Below, piece by piece: positions 46,001-46,667 of a stretch of DNA of 46,667 nt. The stretch is from a virus, in IMG/VR virus record IMGVR_UViG_3300010400_000012, positions 1 to 46,667 of that record, one strand, 5' to 3'. The notes beneath the pieces were generated by a model, which searched no databases, was not told the origin of the DNA, and saw only the letters and a list, made by a program, of their open reading frames with translations. A program made the position numbers and the translations under genes. Numbering within the stretch: position 1 is the first letter of the stretch; each line of letters starts with the position of its first letter.

Positions 46001-46654
46001 CTCGGCGACGTCGACGAAGCGCTGCGGATCATGAAGAAGCCGATCAACGACCTCGTGAACGACTCATTGAAGGCCGGCATCGCGATTCCCGAAAACTTCC
46101 GGCCGTGGATTGAGCAGCTGCTGAAGACGGGGCAGCTCACCGACGAGAATGGCGACAAGATCACCGACATTTCCAAGCTGACCTTCGCGCCGCCGATCGT
46201 CTCTGAGTTCGACAAGATCATCGCCAAGCTGCAGGAGTTGATCGACAAGATCGGCGGGACGATTGGCCGCATCGGCGACATTCCACGCAATGTCGATGTC
46301 GACATCAACTATCGGGACAACCGTCCCAATCGCGACGAAAACAACTTCGCCGCACAAGGGGGACTCGTCACGAGGAACGGCATTCTCCACGCCTCGCGCG
46401 GGGCGCGGCTGCTGCCGTTTCTCCCACGTGGCACCGACACCGTGCCGGCGATGTTGACGCCTGGAGAGCGCGTGTTGACGGTGCGGGAGACGCAGGCGTA
46501 TGAGGCCGGAGGCACTACGCTGGTTCAGCGCGGGATGAGTACGGCGGTCCTCGAGCACAAGCTCGATCAACTGCGCGCGGAGCTCGCGACCGATCGGCGG
46601 CTGCTCCCGAAAGCCCTTCGTGACGCCATCCTCCTGGCAGGACGGGCCGGCTGA
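43085..46654 (+). CDS. tape measure protein
   Basis: 1189 residues; its length fixes the tail length. The frame continues from 43076 without an ATG, GTG or TTG. AGGAG (43074-43078) is six bases before ACG at 43085, the position expected for a start, giving ITSLVVKIGAKDEEIQKALD. ACG is rare as a start. Otherwise ATG 43250 applies. Hydrophobic helices appear about 150-185 and in the Gly/Ala-rich centre (VAGPYGAAVGAVAGALIGYF). Coiled coils flank them. The C-terminus ends in a Leu/Arg-rich helix (LEHKLDQLRAELATD). It spans the contig junction with the next tail gene. Confidence 0.9.
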   Translation, partial: TGITSLVVKIGAKDEEIQKALDSLGKQAKTVDGELARLGSTPVGREALKSLDQIAVAMKAVTTAQQTLADRAVNAARGLELVGGVTKVTSDELNAMARTVAKGLDAFRALGTDVPPELTKVSKAIQAQQAALKGAASEAGTLTTRMVAVGAAIGTFAGNLAADAFKRIGSAMIGVVTDAFKMNASLETTKLKFTTLMGDSDQAASHVKDLFEIAKKTPFETGPIIEASLKLQTFGGAALNTKANILLLGDASAATGAPINELGFWVGRMYAMLQSGKPFGEAAMRLQELAVLSPQARDQMEAMQKSGKSAAEIFDVFKDSLSGFTGAMATQAGTWEGVMSTFTDTVNMMMAGTLLPYFEVIRDLGKNVNDALDGMSSSLDGVAASTARTKQGFADFVTGSLSATITAISFVMVEFNALQVVFRDVMQVVQGVALAFEYAALGVARLLNVASFGKAFGDDIVRINSNIDSLLQSIAARGAALQQDKAAEKDWIDWGNKAVESIKALTDGIGKASTVTAVHTGKVTAAVTQATKLTAAQKSAANTLREYNSVAETAQKTVDGMNQATVEGIRSDIARGIAQGTIGKIYGVTKEQIDAIINVDKENQKSLDETIKRMDAFGKVGEQGAKAVADGMKGMSFVLKDLAIQMGDLQLAATKSFAGMQGLMPDLSANAQKNMREMRDGGVASLDDLARSFEQLANIAGGAFGGIVKDIGIVIAAMSAGAKAGETFMKGLDKIKAGQTKAGFAELSTGVFGMVGAMDAATQSTSRVKATLGGAATGMKIGMQVAGPYGAAVGAVAGALIGYFRSAGAAERETNKLRQAWVDAAGGLGALNEKAAAAGVTLDKLLQAKNAVDYKKAIDDLTAAFAAQEKKVKENSTAVADFLSVVQRTGGVIPEALKAGIQKLIDMKLITGDVAAAFAGLASNTEVDFKTLQDIAQKYGADLTKLGPAFEAARLRDLAKDVVNDFDTLARGLGDVDEALRIMKKPINDLVNDSLKAGIAIPENFRPWIEQLLKTGQLTDENGDKITDISKLTFAPPIVSEFDKIIAKLQELIDKIGGTIGRIGDIPRNVDVDINYRDNRPNRDENNFAAQGGLVTRNGILHASRGARLLPFLPRGTDTVPAMLTPGERVLTVRETQAYEAGGTTLVQRGMSTAVLEHKLDQLRAELATDRRLLPKALRDAILLAGRAG

Positions 46655-46667
46655 TGGGGACCTATCC
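46545..46667. repeat. terminal direct repeat, right copy (contig closure overlap)
   Basis: Exact copy of bases 1-123. The tape-measure gene ends at 46654, and the ATG at 46654 is the same start codon as that of the tail gene at 110. The final 14 bases are therefore the start of that gene. Confidence 0.95.

Overview
This window is the complete genome of a temperate, tailed (siphovirus-type) bacteriophage with GC-rich DNA. The last 123 bases (46545-46667) repeat the first 123 exactly, so the contig closes into a circle of 46,544 bp, opened by chance at the end of the tape-measure gene. The structural genes follow the HK97 plan. The host cannot be named. The attachment site carries the 3' half of a glycine tRNA gene with a CCC anticodon.

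Layout in window order: tail genes after the tape measure, small membrane and zinc-ribbon proteins, and a GH5-like glycosidase (110-6029); a lysis cassette with holin and M15 peptidase (6301-6890); a leftward secreted moron protein (7232-7690); a lysogeny block (7910-11635) with two paralogous XRE regulators, the attP site and a tyrosine integrase; a divergent early control region (11636-11767); a rightward early operon (11768-25162) with Cro-like and excisionase-like proteins, a Cas4-like nuclease, a RecE-like exonuclease, a C5 methyltransferase lacking its C-terminal motifs, a Sak4-like ATPase, replication-initiator-like and loader-like proteins, a RuvC-like resolvase and a HerA-like ATPase broken by a frameshift. 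The late operon (25255 through the end, then round to 6890) encodes accessory virion proteins, HNH nuclease, large terminase, portal, prohead protease, an O-GlcNAc-transferase-like (GT41) glycosyltransferase, major capsid protein, connectors, tail tube, frameshifted tail chaperones and tape measure.

The genes fit a lysogenic life cycle. The integrase recombines attP (tRNA-Gly 3' part flanked by paired direct repeats) with a host tRNA-Gly gene. After integration the moron gene and the second XRE regulator would lie at the far end of the prophage from the main repressor and integrase. The early operon handles recombination and replication, the late operon builds a capsid with a non-contractile tail, and the holin/peptidase pair lyses the cell.

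The most unusual features are the GT41-like glycosyltransferase inserted between prohead protease and major capsid protein, a major capsid protein whose own reading frame starts with about 90 residues holding two hydrophobic segments, a portal with a long coiled-coil and Cys-rich extension, the two XRE paralogs with matching operator-like sequences, and a repeat-built virion protein. All calls come from reading the sequence. No database search was run.
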